Assembly (NCBI RefSeq): GCF_003054555.1
Contig: NZ_CP026304.1
Location: forward strand, 7,316,001-7,380,000
Source of the DNA: Streptomyces lunaelactis
GTDB lineage: Bacteria; Actinomycetota; Actinomycetes; Streptomycetales; Streptomycetaceae
Direction of reading: 5' to 3'
DNA: 64,000 bases
Positions 1 to 9,919 of this stretch are shown one piece after another. Within the stretch, counting starts at the first letter, position 1, and each line of letters starts with the position of its first letter. The notes under the pieces are model-generated. The model was not told where the DNA came from. It saw only the letters and a list, made by a program, of their open reading frames with translations, and did no database searches. The translations under genes and the position numbers were made by a program.

Positions 1-876
1 CTCCAGATCATGTACGGAGTGGCGGGCGAGCGCGAGCTGCCGGAGGCCGAACTGCCCTGGCTGCCCGGCTACGAGAAGTCGGGCCCGGTCCGGATCGGCA
101 ACGGCGCCGCCAACCAGCTCCAGCTCGATGTGTACGGCGAGGTCGTGGACGCCCTCTGGCTGGGCCAGACCTCCGGGCTCTCCCGCGACGACAGCACCCA
201 CATCCTCCAGATGAAGCTCATGAACCACCTCGAGTCCAACTGGCGCGAGCCCGACGAGGGCATCTGGGAAGTGCGCGGCCCACGCCGTGACTTCGTCCAC
301 TCCAAGGTGATGGCCTGGGTCGCCGCGGACCGCACCGTACGCAGACTCTCCAGGCTGCCGCTGGAGGGCCCGGTGCAGCGCTGGCGCGCGCTGCGCGACG
401 AGATACACCGCGACGTCTGCGCCCACGGCTACGACCCCGAGCGCAACACCTTCACGCAGTACTACGGCTCGCGCGAGCTGGACGCCTCGCTGCTGCTCAT
501 CCCGCAGATGGGCTTTCTGCCGCCCTCCGACCCGCGCGTGGTGGGGACCATCGAGGCCGTCCAGCGGGAGCTGTGCGACGACGGCTTCGTACGCCGCTAT
601 CCGGTGCCCGACGGCGGCTCCGACACCCTCGGCGGTGATGGACTGCGCGGCGGCGAAGGGGTCTTCCTGGCCTGCTCCTTCTGGCTCGCGCACGATCTCG
701 CACTGATCGGCCGCGGGGCGGAGGCACGCCGGCTGTTCGAGCGGCTGCTCGCGCTGCGTACCGATCTCGGTCTTCTGGCCGAGGAATGGGACACCCGGCG
801 CGGCCGGCTGGTGGGAAATTTCCCGCAGGCATTCAGCCATGTGCCGCTGATAGACACCGCCTTGCGGCTGTCCTGA
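1..876 (+). CDS. Glycoside hydrolase family 15 (glucoamylase-like) protein, 5'-truncated
   Basis: This is the C-terminal part (about 291 residues) of a GH15-type glucoamylase/trehalase-like protein; the reading frame is open at base 1, so the start lies outside the window. The sequence contains the family-like GNGAANQLQLDVYGEV and LDASLLLIP stretches and ends with FSHVPLIDTA, as expected for the (alpha/alpha)6 barrel of cytosolic actinomycete GH15 enzymes. The family hydrolyses alpha-glucosidic bonds in oligosaccharides or trehalose. Nothing links it to the pathway that starts 90 bases downstream, so I read it as the flanking core-genome gene and the probable left border of the biosynthetic region. 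Family assignment is firm; the substrate is unknown. Confidence 0.85.
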   Translation, partial: LQIMYGVAGERELPEAELPWLPGYEKSGPVRIGNGAANQLQLDVYGEVVDALWLGQTSGLSRDDSTHILQMKLMNHLESNWREPDEGIWEVRGPRRDFVHSKVMAWVAADRTVRRLSRLPLEGPVQRWRALRDEIHRDVCAHGYDPERNTFTQYYGSRELDASLLLIPQMGFLPPSDPRVVGTIEAVQRELCDDGFVRRYPVPDGGSDTLGGDGLRGGEGVFLACSFWLAHDLALIGRGAEARRLFERLLALRTDLGLLAEEWDTRRGRLVGNFPQAFSHVPLIDTALRLS

Positions 877-968
877 ACGCAGGTGGGCGGCCCGCTCCTG
901 GAGTGAGAGTCGAGCGGGGCGGCGCATTGTCGTACGGCACTGGCATTTCCGCGCAGAGGAGATCGGCC

Positions 969-1169
969 ATGTCGTCGTTGCGAACGTTCGTCCTTGTCAA
1001 TGTGCTGCGTCCCGTGGGCCGGGCCCTCATCGCCTACGGGATGTACTGGGTATGGATCCCCGGCATCCACTATGAGGAAATCCTGCCCACTGACAGGTTC
1101 CCGCGAGAAGACAGCCGTGAATATCGCACCCTTTTCGGTGAGGTCGAGCCGCCTTCAAGGCAGCCTTGA
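969..1169 (+). CDS. Small hypothetical protein, 66 aa, possibly DUF6059-like
   Basis: A short ORF starts at an ATG preceded by a clear AGGAG ribosome site about 8 bases upstream. The peptide begins MSSLRTFVLVNVLRPVGR, has a hydrophobic stretch around residues 18-33 (ALIAYGMYWVWIPGIH) and a charged, acidic tail. This basic N-terminus plus a short hydrophobic segment plus PxxR-type tail resembles small Streptomyces proteins annotated DUF6059 that sit in or beside biosynthetic clusters, but I cannot confirm membership. It is the first gene of the tetronate-type operon, with the acyl-AMP ligase start 50 bases after its stop. The function is unknown; a peripheral membrane or small accessory role is possible. 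Confidence 0.55.
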   Translation: MSSLRTFVLVNVLRPVGRALIAYGMYWVWIPGIHYEEILPTDRFPREDSREYRTLFGEVEPPSRQP

Positions 1170-1218
1170 GACGGATTTCCCAAGCTCTGGCCATAAGTAC
1201 GCGGCTCTGGGGGAAAAG

Positions 1219-2994
1219 ATGGCTGCACACCGGAACTTCACCGAACTCGCGTCGCACAGAGCGTCGGAACTCGCACGCCAGGAGGCCTATTTCTGCGTCC
1301 GTGCGGATCAGCAGGGCGAGCTGGAATCCGATGTGCTCAGCTACGGGGAACTCGGTGAACGGGCCAAGCGGCTCGCCTCCTGGCTCCAGGAGCGCGGATC
1401 GCACGGCCACCGGGTGCTCATCCTCCAGAGCGACGTACGGGAGTTCATGAGCAGCTTCCTGGGCTGTCTGTACGCCGGGGCCGTCGCCGTGCCCGCACCG
1501 GCCCCGGTCGGATCGCGGCAGAACGTCGAACGGGTCGCGAACATCGTCAGGGACGCCTCGGTCAGCTACATCCTGACCGATGCCGCGATGGCCTCGTCCG
1601 TCTCCCAGCTGCTGGCCAACATCGGCCACCAGGAGGTCGCCTGCCTGGCCACGGACCGCGCCGAGGTCGGCGACGCGGACGCCTGGCGGATGCCGGACCT
1701 GTTCCCCGACGACGTGGCCTTTCTGCAGTACACCTCCGGCTCGGTGAGCGAGCCCAAGGGCGTCATGGTCACCCATCGCAATCTGCTCGCCAACCAGCGC
1801 GCCATCCAGCAGGCCATGCGCACCACGGCGCGGTCCCGGGTGGGCGGCTGGCTGCCGTTCCACCACGACATGGGGCTCGTCGGTCATCTGCTGCACCCGC
1901 TGTGGCTCGGCGGCGCCGGAGTGCTGATGCCGCCGATGACCTTTGTGAAGCGCCCGTTGCGCTGGCTGCAGATGGTCGACGAGTACGGCATCACCACGGG
2001 CGGCGGCCCCAACCTGGCGTACGACCTGTGTCTGCGCCGGATCAAGGACGACCAGATAGCGGAGCTCGATCTCTCGCGCTGGGAGACGGCCGTGAACGGT
2101 GCCGAGCCGGTACGGGCCGAGACCATGGACGCCTTCGCCGAGCGCTTCGCGCCGGCCGGCTTCCGCAAGGAGGCCTTCTACCCCTGCTACGGACTCGCCG
2201 AGTCCACACTGCTGGTGACCGGGGGAGCGCCCGGGCGCACGGCCGACACGCGGCAGGTGGACGCCGCCGAACTCGAACACCACCGGCTGCGGCCCGCCTC
2301 GGTCGGCAGCCCCGTCAGGACGCTCGTCAGCTCCGGCAGGCCGCAGGGGTGCGAGGTGGCCATCGTCGACCCCGCGAACTGCAGAAGGCTTCCGGCGGGA
2401 GAGGTGGGCGAGGTCTGGCTGCGCGGCGAGAGCGTGGCCCGCGGCTACTGGAACCGCCCGCTGGAGAACGCCCTCGCCTTCAGGGCCACCACCGAGGACG
2501 GTGAGGAGGGCTATCTGCGTACCGGAGACCTCGGGGCCATGGACGGCGACCAGCTCTACATCACCGGGCGGATGAAGGACATCATGATCGTCGCGGGTCG
2601 CAATCTCTACCCGCAGGACATCGAACGCAGCGTCCAGCGCGTGAGCGCGCTCTTCGGCTCCAGCGCCGCCTTCGCCGTCGAGTCCGACCGCGACCATGTC
2701 GTCGTCGTCCAGGAGGTGCGCACCGGCTCCGGCTTCGAGGCCGAACTGGCCTCGCTCTCCGCCGCGGTACGGATGTGCGTCTCCAAGGAGTTCGAGGTCG
2801 CCGCCGAGAACGTGCTGCTGGTGCGGCCCGGCACCGTACGGCGCACCACCAGCGGAAAGCTTCAGCGCACCGCCATGCGGCAGCTCTTCCTCGACGGACG
2901 GATACAGCCGCTGCACGAGGTGCTGCACCCGGATGTCCGCCAGTTGGTCTCGGTGGGTGCGGGGCAGGAAGTCCCCCACGGAGCCGGCGGATGA
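1219..2994 (+). CDS. Fatty acyl-AMP ligase (FAAL-type)
   Basis: A 591-residue adenylate-forming enzyme. Visible motifs are the P-loop-like YTSGSVSEPKGVMVTH, the YGLAEST core motif, the TGDLG hinge region and the C-terminal GRMKDIMIVAGRNLYPQDIE stretch typical of fatty acyl-AMP ligases; a Lys in the C-terminal TSGKLQR motif is the expected catalytic lysine. FAALs activate a free fatty acid as the adenylate and pass it to an ACP rather than to CoA. The ATG at 1219 is chosen because it follows GGGGGAAAAG; upstream in-frame codons give no homologous sequence. The next gene overlaps by ATGA. With the ACP at 6669 and the two dehydrogenases it should generate the starter acyl-ACP for the polyketide synthase. 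The ligase-to-ACP transfer is inferred from family behaviour. Confidence 0.9.
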   Translation: MAAHRNFTELASHRASELARQEAYFCVRADQQGELESDVLSYGELGERAKRLASWLQERGSHGHRVLILQSDVREFMSSFLGCLYAGAVAVPAPAPVGSRQNVERVANIVRDASVSYILTDAAMASSVSQLLANIGHQEVACLATDRAEVGDADAWRMPDLFPDDVAFLQYTSGSVSEPKGVMVTHRNLLANQRAIQQAMRTTARSRVGGWLPFHHDMGLVGHLLHPLWLGGAGVLMPPMTFVKRPLRWLQMVDEYGITTGGGPNLAYDLCLRRIKDDQIAELDLSRWETAVNGAEPVRAETMDAFAERFAPAGFRKEAFYPCYGLAESTLLVTGGAPGRTADTRQVDAAELEHHRLRPASVGSPVRTLVSSGRPQGCEVAIVDPANCRRLPAGEVGEVWLRGESVARGYWNRPLENALAFRATTEDGEEGYLRTGDLGAMDGDQLYITGRMKDIMIVAGRNLYPQDIERSVQRVSALFGSSAAFAVESDRDHVVVVQEVRTGSGFEAELASLSAAVRMCVSKEFEVAAENVLLVRPGTVRRTTSGKLQRTAMRQLFLDGRIQPLHEVLHPDVRQLVSVGAGQEVPHGAGG

Positions 2995-4907
2995 CGGCGA
3001 CCACCGAGCGGACCGGCACCGCCGAGCGGACCGGGACCACGGAGCGGACCGGGACCACGGAGCGGACCGGGACCCTGCGGACCGTAGCGGCCGTGCACGC
3101 CCCGGACGCCGAGGAGGCCGCTCCCGGTCTGCGCTGGCAGCTCGCGGAACAGCTGGACCAGCGGCTCGGCGACCCCAACGCCGCAGGACCGCTCTCCTAC
3201 GCCCGCGCCGCGAGCGAGGACGCTGCCGAGGAGTTCCCGGCGGAGGCCTGCGAACTGCTGGGCGCCCTAGGCGTCCACCACTACTACATCCCCGCGGAGT
3301 ACGGCGGTTCGCTCACCGGCTTCCCCCAGCTGCTCGAAATCGTGCGCACCATCGCCCGCCGCGATCTGACCACTGCCATCGGACACGGAAAGACCTTCCT
3401 CGGCGCGGTCTGTGTGTGGGTCGCCGAGGACCGTGTCGGAGCGGAGCGCCTCGCCTCCCTCGTACGGGCCGGTGAGCCGGTCTCCCTCGGACTGACCGAA
3501 CGCACCCACGGCAGCGATCTGATGGCCGGCGAGGTCGTCGCCGAGCGCACCGAGGGCGGCTACCTCATCACCGGCGAGAAGTGGCTGATCAACAACGCCA
3601 CCCGGGGCCGGCTCGTCTGCCTGCTGGCCCGCACCGCCGCCGAGGGCGGCCCGCGCGGCTTCAGCCTGCTGCTCGTCGACAAGAACGAACTGCCCGAGGA
3701 CAGCTACCGCACCCTGCCGAAGGTGCACACTCTCGGCATCCGCGGCGCGGACATCAGCGGTATCGCCTTCGACCGCGCGCCCGTCGGCACCTGCTGCCTG
3801 GTCGGACGCGAGGGCGAGGGCCCCGAAGTCGTACTCAAGGCCCTGCAGATCACCCGCTCGCTGTGCACCGCGCTCTCGCTCGGCGCCGCCGACCACGGGC
3901 TGCGCGTCGCCCACCGCTTCGCCGCCGAGCGCGAGCTGTACGGACGCAAGCTGCTCGACCTCCCCGCGGCCCGCCGCACGCTCGCCGAGACCTACGCCGA
4001 CCTGCTCGCCATGGAAGCGCTGAGCACCGTCGCCGCCCGCTCCATCCACACCCTGCCCGACGAGCTCAGCGTCACCTCCGCGGTCGCCAAATACCTGGTG
4101 CCGACCGTCGTGGACGACATCCTGAACCGGCTGCGCGGAGTGCTCGGCGCGCGCGCCGTCCTGACCGACCACTACGCACACGGCCGGTTCCAGAAACTGG
4201 AGCGCGACCACCGCATCGTCGGGATCTTCGACGGCAACACGATGGTCAACCTCTATGCCCTGACCGCCCAGTTCCGCACCCTGGCCCGCTACCACCCGGA
4301 CCACGACCGCGAACCGGACGCCGTCGCCGCCACCTTCTCCTACGCCCGCGAGCTGCCCGGCCTGCGCCCGGGACAGCTGAGCCTGCTGGCGCGCCGCGGC
4401 AGCACCGTACTCGGCTCGCTGCCGACGGCCGCCGAAGTACTCGGCGCACAGGCATCCCGGGACCCGGAGCTCGGCCGGGCGGCAGCGCTCGCCCGGACGC
4501 TCGCCACCGCGGCCGATCAGCTGCACACCAGAATGCGGGCCGCGCGCCCCGTGCCCGGCGGCGCACCTGTGGAGAGCTTCGATCTGGCGCGCGGCTACAG
4601 CATGTGCTTCGCCGCCGCCTGCTGCCTCGGCGTCTGGCAGCACAACCGGCGCCTCGCCCGCGAGGTGCGCACCGCCGAGCTGTGGACCTCGGGCCTCTGG
4701 CTCGAAGCCGTACTGGCCCGGCTCGTGGACCGGCTCGAACAGGCGGTGCCGGGCATCACAGGACCGCAGCCCCGCCCGCCCGCCGCCTACGACGCCGAAC
4801 TGGAGTCGCTGTACGAGCGGTTGCTCGGCCGGCTGACCGCACAGTACGAAGCGGGAGAGCTGTTCTCCCTGCTGCCCGGCCGTATCGCAGAGGGACCGCC
4901 ATGCTGA
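2991..4907 (+). CDS. Acyl-CoA dehydrogenase-like flavoprotein 1
   Basis: A 638-residue flavin-dependent acyl dehydrogenase. After a repetitive N-terminal tail (residues about 1-35, copies of ERTGT) come the ACAD N-terminal helical domain, the beta domain (SLGLTERTHGSDL, GEKWLINNATRG) and the C-terminal helical domain (ITRSLCTALSLG, GVLGARAV). It is longer than classic ACADs of about 380 residues because of an extra C-terminal region of about 180 residues. In lipid-starter systems, ACADs introduce double bonds into ACP-bound acyl chains, so desaturation of the chain loaded by the upstream ligase is the likely job. The start at 2991 overlaps the ligase stop as ATGA. It is paralogous to the next gene; the two could act as a pair or at different positions. 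Confidence 0.85.
   Translation: MTATTERTGTAERTGTTERTGTTERTGTLRTVAAVHAPDAEEAAPGLRWQLAEQLDQRLGDPNAAGPLSYARAASEDAAEEFPAEACELLGALGVHHYYIPAEYGGSLTGFPQLLEIVRTIARRDLTTAIGHGKTFLGAVCVWVAEDRVGAERLASLVRAGEPVSLGLTERTHGSDLMAGEVVAERTEGGYLITGEKWLINNATRGRLVCLLARTAAEGGPRGFSLLLVDKNELPEDSYRTLPKVHTLGIRGADISGIAFDRAPVGTCCLVGREGEGPEVVLKALQITRSLCTALSLGAADHGLRVAHRFAAERELYGRKLLDLPAARRTLAETYADLLAMEALSTVAARSIHTLPDELSVTSAVAKYLVPTVVDDILNRLRGVLGARAVLTDHYAHGRFQKLERDHRIVGIFDGNTMVNLYALTAQFRTLARYHPDHDREPDAVAATFSYARELPGLRPGQLSLLARRGSTVLGSLPTAAEVLGAQASRDPELGRAAALARTLATAADQLHTRMRAARPVPGGAPVESFDLARGYSMCFAAACCLGVWQHNRRLAREVRTAELWTSGLWLEAVLARLVDRLEQAVPGITGPQPRPPAAYDAELESLYERLLGRLTAQYEAGELFSLLPGRIAEGPPC
3006..3077 (+). repeat. Four tandem copies of an 18-bp unit inside the ACAD gene
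   Basis: Copies start at 3006, 3024, 3042 and 3060 with core GAGCGGACCGGGACC. They translate to ERTGTA/ERTGTT repeats in the extreme N-terminus of the dehydrogenase, ahead of the recognisable fold. The last two full copies are identical, which suggests recent slippage. The repeat is in frame and probably makes a flexible tail. Confidence 0.9.
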
Positions 4908-6643
4908 CCCCGAACCAGGAAGAAGTCCGCATCCAGCAGCGCGTCGCCGAGCTGGAACGGCGCTTCGGCGACCCCGGCGACCCCGACAACCCGCTCGGCC
5001 TGGACGCGCTGCTCGCCGCCGACGAACGCGGCGAACTGCTCGCCGAGGCCGAGCAGGTCCTGGCGGAGTTCCGGCTGAACGCCGAATTCGTGCCCATCGA
5101 ACTCGGCGGCAGGCTCGACCGGATCGACACCCTCGGCCGGGTCCTGCGCGGAGTCTTCCGCCGGGACGCCAGCCTCGGACTCGGCTACGGCGCCACCACC
5201 TTCATCGCGGCCATCGCGATCTGGACGGCCGGCACCCCCGAGCAGCAGCGGCGGGTCGCCGATCTGCTGCTCGGCGGCGGGCGGCTGGCCGTCGCGTACC
5301 ACGAACTCGCCCACGGCAACGACTTCGTACGCAATGAGTTCAGCGCGACACCCACCGACGACGGCTTTGTGATCTCCGGTGCGAAACACGTCATCAACAA
5401 CGTCGAACGGGCCGAGGCGCTGGTGCTGTTCAGCCGCACCGAGGAGAGCGTCGGCAGCCGCAGCCACTCCGTGCTCCTCGTCGACAAGGCCGTGCTGCCC
5501 GCCGACCGCTACGGCTATCTGCCGCGGTACGAGACCGTCGGCGTACGCGGCTGCCAGAACGCGGGCGTGGAGTTCACCGACTGCCCGCTGCCCGCGGACG
5601 CCCTCGTCGGCAAGCTCGGCGACGGCGTCGAACTGGCCCTGCGCTCCTTCCAGATCACCCGCAGCGTGCTGCCCTCCATGATCCTCGGCGGCGGTGACAC
5701 CGCGCTGCGCACGGCCGTCGGCTTCGCACTGGACCGCAAGCTCTACCACCGCTCCGTGCTGGAGATCCCGCACGCCCGCGCCACGATCGTCGGCGCCTTC
5801 ACGGATCTGCTGATCAGCGACTGTCTGGCGCTGGCCGCCACCCGGGCCGTGCATCTCGTCCCGGAGGCCACCAGTGTGTACGCGGCCGCCGTCAAGTATC
5901 TGCTGCCCAAACTGCTCACCGAGACCGCCTACGACCTGTCCATCGTCCTCGGCGCCAACTTCTACGTACGCAACGGGGCTTACGGCGCCTTCCAGAAGCA
6001 TGTGCGCGATCTGCCCATGATCAGCCTCGGGCACGCGGGCACGGCAGCCTGCCAGGCCACGATCATCCCGCAGCTGCCGAGGCTCGCCCGCACCGCCTGG
6101 TTCACCGGCAAGGGCGCCCCGGAGGGCCTGTTCCGGATCCGCGACGGGCTGCCGCCGCTCGACCCGGCCCGGCTGGTGCTGGTCGCCGGAAGCGATGCGC
6201 TGATCGCCTCGCTGGAGGGCGCGGCGGAGTCCATCGCGGGCACCGAAGGCCGGCGGGCCGGCGAGTACACCGAGGCGCTCACCACCCTCGCCGCGGCGCT
6301 CGAGGACGAGCTCCGCAGCCTCCAGGCCGAGTGCCGGGACATGGCGCCCAAGGACCGCACCGTCCTGGCCAGCCCCAAGGCCTACGCCATCGCCGACCGC
6401 TACACGCTGCTGCTGGCGGGCGCCGCCTGCCTGGGCGTCTGGCGGCACCAGGACCCGGACGACGACCCGTTCCTCGCTTCCCCCGCCTGGCTCGCCGCCG
6501 CGCTCACCCGGCTGGTGAAGCGGCTCGGCCACCCGCTGCCGAAACTCCCGGACGGCTGGGAGAACCAGCTGCTCAACGAGGTACTGAACCGCTATCACGA
6601 AGCCCGCAGTTACGACCTGTACGACACCCCGATCGCCGGCTGA
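4901..6643 (+). CDS. Acyl-CoA dehydrogenase-like flavoprotein 2
   Basis: A 580-residue relative of the preceding gene. It shows the same layout: an N-terminal helical domain, a beta domain with AYHELAHGNDF and GAKHVINNVERAEALVLF, and a C-terminal helical domain with ITRSVLPSMILGGG. It also has a similar extended C-terminus (APKDRTVLASPKAYAIADRY). It lacks the repetitive tail of its neighbour. The start at 4901 overlaps the previous stop by 7 bases, so translation is coupled. Because the beta-domain residues differ (LGLTERTHG in the first, AYHELAHG here), one copy may have altered activity or they may form a heteromer. Its role is probably desaturation of the ACP-bound acyl starter; exact regiochemistry is not predictable. 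Confidence 0.83.
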   Translation: MLTPNQEEVRIQQRVAELERRFGDPGDPDNPLGLDALLAADERGELLAEAEQVLAEFRLNAEFVPIELGGRLDRIDTLGRVLRGVFRRDASLGLGYGATTFIAAIAIWTAGTPEQQRRVADLLLGGGRLAVAYHELAHGNDFVRNEFSATPTDDGFVISGAKHVINNVERAEALVLFSRTEESVGSRSHSVLLVDKAVLPADRYGYLPRYETVGVRGCQNAGVEFTDCPLPADALVGKLGDGVELALRSFQITRSVLPSMILGGGDTALRTAVGFALDRKLYHRSVLEIPHARATIVGAFTDLLISDCLALAATRAVHLVPEATSVYAAAVKYLLPKLLTETAYDLSIVLGANFYVRNGAYGAFQKHVRDLPMISLGHAGTAACQATIIPQLPRLARTAWFTGKGAPEGLFRIRDGLPPLDPARLVLVAGSDALIASLEGAAESIAGTEGRRAGEYTEALTTLAAALEDELRSLQAECRDMAPKDRTVLASPKAYAIADRYTLLLAGAACLGVWRHQDPDDDPFLASPAWLAAALTRLVKRLGHPLPKLPDGWENQLLNEVLNRYHEARSYDLYDTPIAG

Positions 6644-6668
6644 CCGCAGACACGTTGAGGAGCATCAG

Positions 6669-6998
6669 ATGGTGCTGCAACCCACCGGGGGAGAAGCCCC
6701 GGCCCCCTGGTCGACCAAGCCTGTGGCCGAGTTCGACGCACACGACTTCCGCACCTGGCTGATCACACGGCTGAGCGAGTATCTCCAGCGCCCCGCCGAC
6801 GAGATCGGTCCGCGCGTCCCCTTCGCGGAGTACGGGCTCGACTCGGTGGCGGCGCTCAGCCTCTACGGGGACATCGAGGAGGAGTTCGGGCTCTTCCTCG
6901 AACCGACCGTCGCCTGGGACCACCCCACGGCCGACGATCTGGCCCGTCACCTCGCGGAGGAGTTCACCAAGGCCGGCGGCGAGCATCGGGAGGTGTGA
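6669..6998 (+). CDS. Acyl carrier protein (starter-unit ACP)
   Basis: A 109-residue carrier protein with the phosphopantetheine site in YGLDSVAAL (Ser59) followed by the DIEEEFG helix. A proline-rich N-terminal extension of about 20 residues precedes the fold. An AGGAG ribosome site sits 6 bases before the ATG. Placed between the two dehydrogenases and the polyketide synthase, it most likely carries the fatty acyl chain during activation and desaturation and delivers it to the KS. Confidence 0.9.
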   Translation: MVLQPTGGEAPAPWSTKPVAEFDAHDFRTWLITRLSEYLQRPADEIGPRVPFAEYGLDSVAALSLYGDIEEEFGLFLEPTVAWDHPTADDLARHLAEEFTKAGGEHREV

Positions 6999-7000
6999 CC

Positions 7001-9919
7001 ATGGGCCGTACCTCAGGCCCTTCCCAGTATCCGGTCGCGGTGGTGGGTCTGGACTGCAGATTCCCCGGCGCGCCAGGTCCCGAGGCGTACTGGAGGCTGC
7101 TGCTGAGCGGGGCGCACGCCATCGGCGAACGCCCGGCCTCACGCGGCGCGTCCGCCGTGCCCGGCGGCTTCCTGACCGACGCCGACGCCTTCGACCGCGC
7201 CTTTTTCGCCGTCCCCACCGCCGACGCGAGGGCCATGGATCCGCAGCAGCGGCTGCTCCTCGAGTGCTCCTGGCGGGCGATCGAGGACGCCGGAATCTCC
7301 CCGACCCGGCTGGCGGGCGGTTCGGTGGGCACCTATGTGGGCTCCATGTCCGACGACTGGATGCGGCTCAGCCTCGCCGCGCCCGAGGGAGTGAGCCCGC
7401 GCACCGGCACCGGCAGCGGCCGCTCCATGCTCGCCAACCGCATCGCCTACCAGCTCGATCTGCGAGGCCCCAGCCTCACCGTGGACACCGCCTGCTCCTC
7501 GTCGCTGGTGGCCGTGCATCTCGCCTGCACCGCGCTGCGCACCGGCGAGTGCGACCTCGCGCTCGCCGGCGGCGTCAACATCGTCGTCGGCTCGGTGCTC
7601 GACGAGATCTACGCCCAGGCCGGGCTCGCCGCCCCCGACGGGCGGTGCAAGCCGTTCTCCGAAGCCGCCGACGGCATCGGGCGGGGCGAGGGCGTCGGTG
7701 TGGTGGCGCTGCGCCTGCTCGAGGACGCGGTACGCGACGGGGACCCGGTCCACGCGGTGATCCTCGGCAGCGCCGTCAACCAGGACGGCCGCAGCAACGG
7801 CATCATGGCGCCGCACCGTGCCTCCCAGCGCGAGGTCATCGCCACCGCCTGCCGCCGGGCCGGAGCCGCTCCGCAGGACATCCGCTTCATCGAGGCGCAC
7901 GGCACCGGCACACCGCTCGGCGACCAGATCGAAGTGCTGTCGCTCGGCGATGTGTTCCGCGACGAACAGGGCGTACGGGAGTGGCCCCTGGCGGTCGGCG
8001 CGGTCAAGGGCGCGATCGGGCACACCGAGGGCGCGGCCGGAATGGCCGGACTGATCAAGACCGTGCTCTCGCTGCGGCACGGCGTCGTACCGGCGAGTCC
8101 TTGGAGCGGTGAGGAGAATCCGCGGCTCGGTCTCGCCCGCCGCTCCATGGAACTGATCACCGAGCCGCTCGCGCTGCCCGCCGACGGCTGCCGGGCGGGC
8201 GTCTCCAGCTTCGGCATGGGCGGCACCAACGCCCATGTGGTGCTCGCCACCGCCCCACTGCCGGCCGCGCCCGCCGAACCCGGGCCCGGCGTCGGGGTGT
8301 TCACGCTGTCCGCCGACACCCCCCGGGCGCTGCGCCGGAATCTGCGGCTCCAGGCCGTGGATGTCGCGGGCCGCACCGGCGAGGAGCTCGCCCGGCTGTG
8401 CTGGACCAGCAACCGGTCCCGTGCCGCCCTGCCGTACCGCTTCGCCACCGCCGCCGACGGGCCCGAGGAACTCGCCTCCCGGCTGTTCGCGGCGGCGGAG
8501 CTCGAGACTGAGTACGACGAACGCACAGCGGCCGCCGAAGAACCGGTGCTGGCCTTCGCGTTCACCGGACAGGGCGCCCAGTACCCGCGGATGACCGCGG
8601 GACTGTACGAGGGCTCGACCGTCTACCGGACCTTCCTCGAAGAGGCGTCCAAGGCACTGCAGCCGTACACGGTCACCCCCGTTCATGAGGCGATCCTCGC
8701 CGGGGATCCGGTCGTCCACCGGACCGGCACCACCCAGCCCGCCCTGTTCGCCGTGCAGTACGCCCTGGCGCGCACCCTGATGGAGCTCGGGGTGCGGCCC
8801 GCGGCCGTCGTGGGGCACAGCATCGGCGAGTTCGCCGCCGCCGTCGTCGCCGAGGCGCTCGACCTGGCGGACGCCGCCCGGCTGGTCGCCGTGCGCGGCG
8901 CGTTCATGCAGCAACTCCAGGAAGGCGGCGGGATGCTGGCGACCCGGGCCCGCCCGGCGGAGGCCGCCGCGCTGGTCGCGGACGAACCCACCGTCGGCGT
9001 CGGCGCGCTCAACGGGCCCGGCGCCACCGTGCTCTCCGGCGACCTCGCTGCTCTCGAGCGGATCCGCGCCAAGCTGGAGGAACGCGGCCTGATGTGCACC
9101 CCGCTGCGGGTCTCGCACGCTTTTCACTCACCGCTGATGGCACCGATGCTGGGCCGCTTCGAACGGGTCGCGTCCCGCATCCCCGCCGGCCGGCCCCGGC
9201 TGCCCTTCCACTCGACCGTACGCGGCCGGCTGCTCACGCCCGGCGAGGAACTGGACGCCGCCTACTGGACGGAGCACATCTGCGCGACCGTACGGTTCGA
9301 GGACGCCATCACCTCGCTCTGCGACCGGCCGCCCACCCATATCGTCGAGATCGGTCCCAAGCCGGTCCTCAGCAATCTGATCCGGCGCATCGGCGCGGCC
9401 CGCGAGATCCCCGCCCTCGGCGTCTGCCGCAACGAGGACTCCGGGCTCCGCGAGCTCGGCGAACTCCTCGCCCACCTCCACCAGGACGGGCTCGACCCGG
9501 CCTGGGACACCTTCTACCCCGACGCCGGGAAGCAGGCCGTACGGATGCCCGCCCACGCCTTCTCCACCGAGTGGCGGTCCTGGCACCAGCAGCTCACCAC
9601 GGCGGCCCCCGCGCCGCGGCCGGCCGGATCGCCCGCCGCGGCCCACGGCGTCGCCGCCCCGGACCGCGTACGCCAGGGAGTGCGCGAGGCCGTCGCCACG
9701 GTCAGGGGCGGCCGGCACGACGAACTCGACGACGCGCTGCGCTTCTACGACGACCTCGGCTTCGACTCGGTGATGCTGATGGAGCTCAAATACCGGCTGG
9801 AGGTCCGCTTCCCCGAACTCGGCGAGCTCTCCATGCCGGAGATGCTCTCCAGCCTGGTCAGCGTTGAGTCGCTGATCGCGTATTTGAGCGAGCAGCTGAT
9901 CGCGGCGGTGGCCCGGTGA
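7001..9919 (+). CDS. Type I polyketide synthase module, KS-AT-ACP
   Basis: A 972-residue single module. The KS occupies about residues 5-420, with Cys165 in [19 protein letters not shown] and GHTEGAAG supplying the two His. The AT covers about 520-815, with Ser607 in GHSIGEF and the HAFH signature that usually predicts malonyl-CoA. The ACP is at the C-terminus, with Ser923 in GFDSVML. No KR, DH, ER or TE is present, so one round gives an unreduced beta-ketoacyl-ACP, the substrate needed for tetronate closure. A GTG at 6995 overlaps the ACP stop, but GGGAGG lies 7 bases before the ATG at 7001, so I prefer the latter. Translation is followed by a GTGA overlap with the KSIII-like gene. Confidence 0.92.
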   Translation: MGRTSGPSQYPVAVVGLDCRFPGAPGPEAYWRLLLSGAHAIGERPASRGASAVPGGFLTDADAFDRAFFAVPTADARAMDPQQRLLLECSWRAIEDAGISPTRLAGGSVGTYVGSMSDDWMRLSLAAPEGVSPRTGTGSGRSMLANRIAYQLDLRGPSLTVDTACSSSLVAVHLACTALRTGECDLALAGGVNIVVGSVLDEIYAQAGLAAPDGRCKPFSEAADGIGRGEGVGVVALRLLEDAVRDGDPVHAVILGSAVNQDGRSNGIMAPHRASQREVIATACRRAGAAPQDIRFIEAHGTGTPLGDQIEVLSLGDVFRDEQGVREWPLAVGAVKGAIGHTEGAAGMAGLIKTVLSLRHGVVPASPWSGEENPRLGLARRSMELITEPLALPADGCRAGVSSFGMGGTNAHVVLATAPLPAAPAEPGPGVGVFTLSADTPRALRRNLRLQAVDVAGRTGEELARLCWTSNRSRAALPYRFATAADGPEELASRLFAAAELETEYDERTAAAEEPVLAFAFTGQGAQYPRMTAGLYEGSTVYRTFLEEASKALQPYTVTPVHEAILAGDPVVHRTGTTQPALFAVQYALARTLMELGVRPAAVVGHSIGEFAAAVVAEALDLADAARLVAVRGAFMQQLQEGGGMLATRARPAEAAALVADEPTVGVGALNGPGATVLSGDLAALERIRAKLEERGLMCTPLRVSHAFHSPLMAPMLGRFERVASRIPAGRPRLPFHSTVRGRLLTPGEELDAAYWTEHICATVRFEDAITSLCDRPPTHIVEIGPKPVLSNLIRRIGAAREIPALGVCRNEDSGLRELGELLAHLHQDGLDPAWDTFYPDAGKQAVRMPAHAFSTEWRSWHQQLTTAAPAPRPAGSPAAAHGVAAPDRVRQGVREAVATVRGGRHDELDDALRFYDDLGFDSVMLMELKYRLEVRFPELGELSMPEMLSSLVSVESLIAYLSEQLIAAVAR

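Noticed and set aside
10..876. Glycoside hydrolase as a sugar-processing gene of the cluster
   Set aside because: No glycosyltransferase or deoxysugar gene occurs in the window, and GH15 proteins are common housekeeping enzymes.
877..968. SARP box before the small first gene (TCGAGCG near 910 and TCGTACG near 930)
   Set aside because: Spacing is 20 bases rather than 11 or 22 and the heptamers match poorly.
1027..2979. 650-residue open frame on the minus strand opposite the acyl-AMP ligase
   Set aside because: It is a GC-bias shadow frame: His/Gly/Ala-rich, no domain, and lies antisense to a gene with full family motifs.
3006..3077. CRISPR-like array
   Set aside because: The units are contiguous with no spacers and lie in frame inside a coding gene, so this is a simple tandem repeat.
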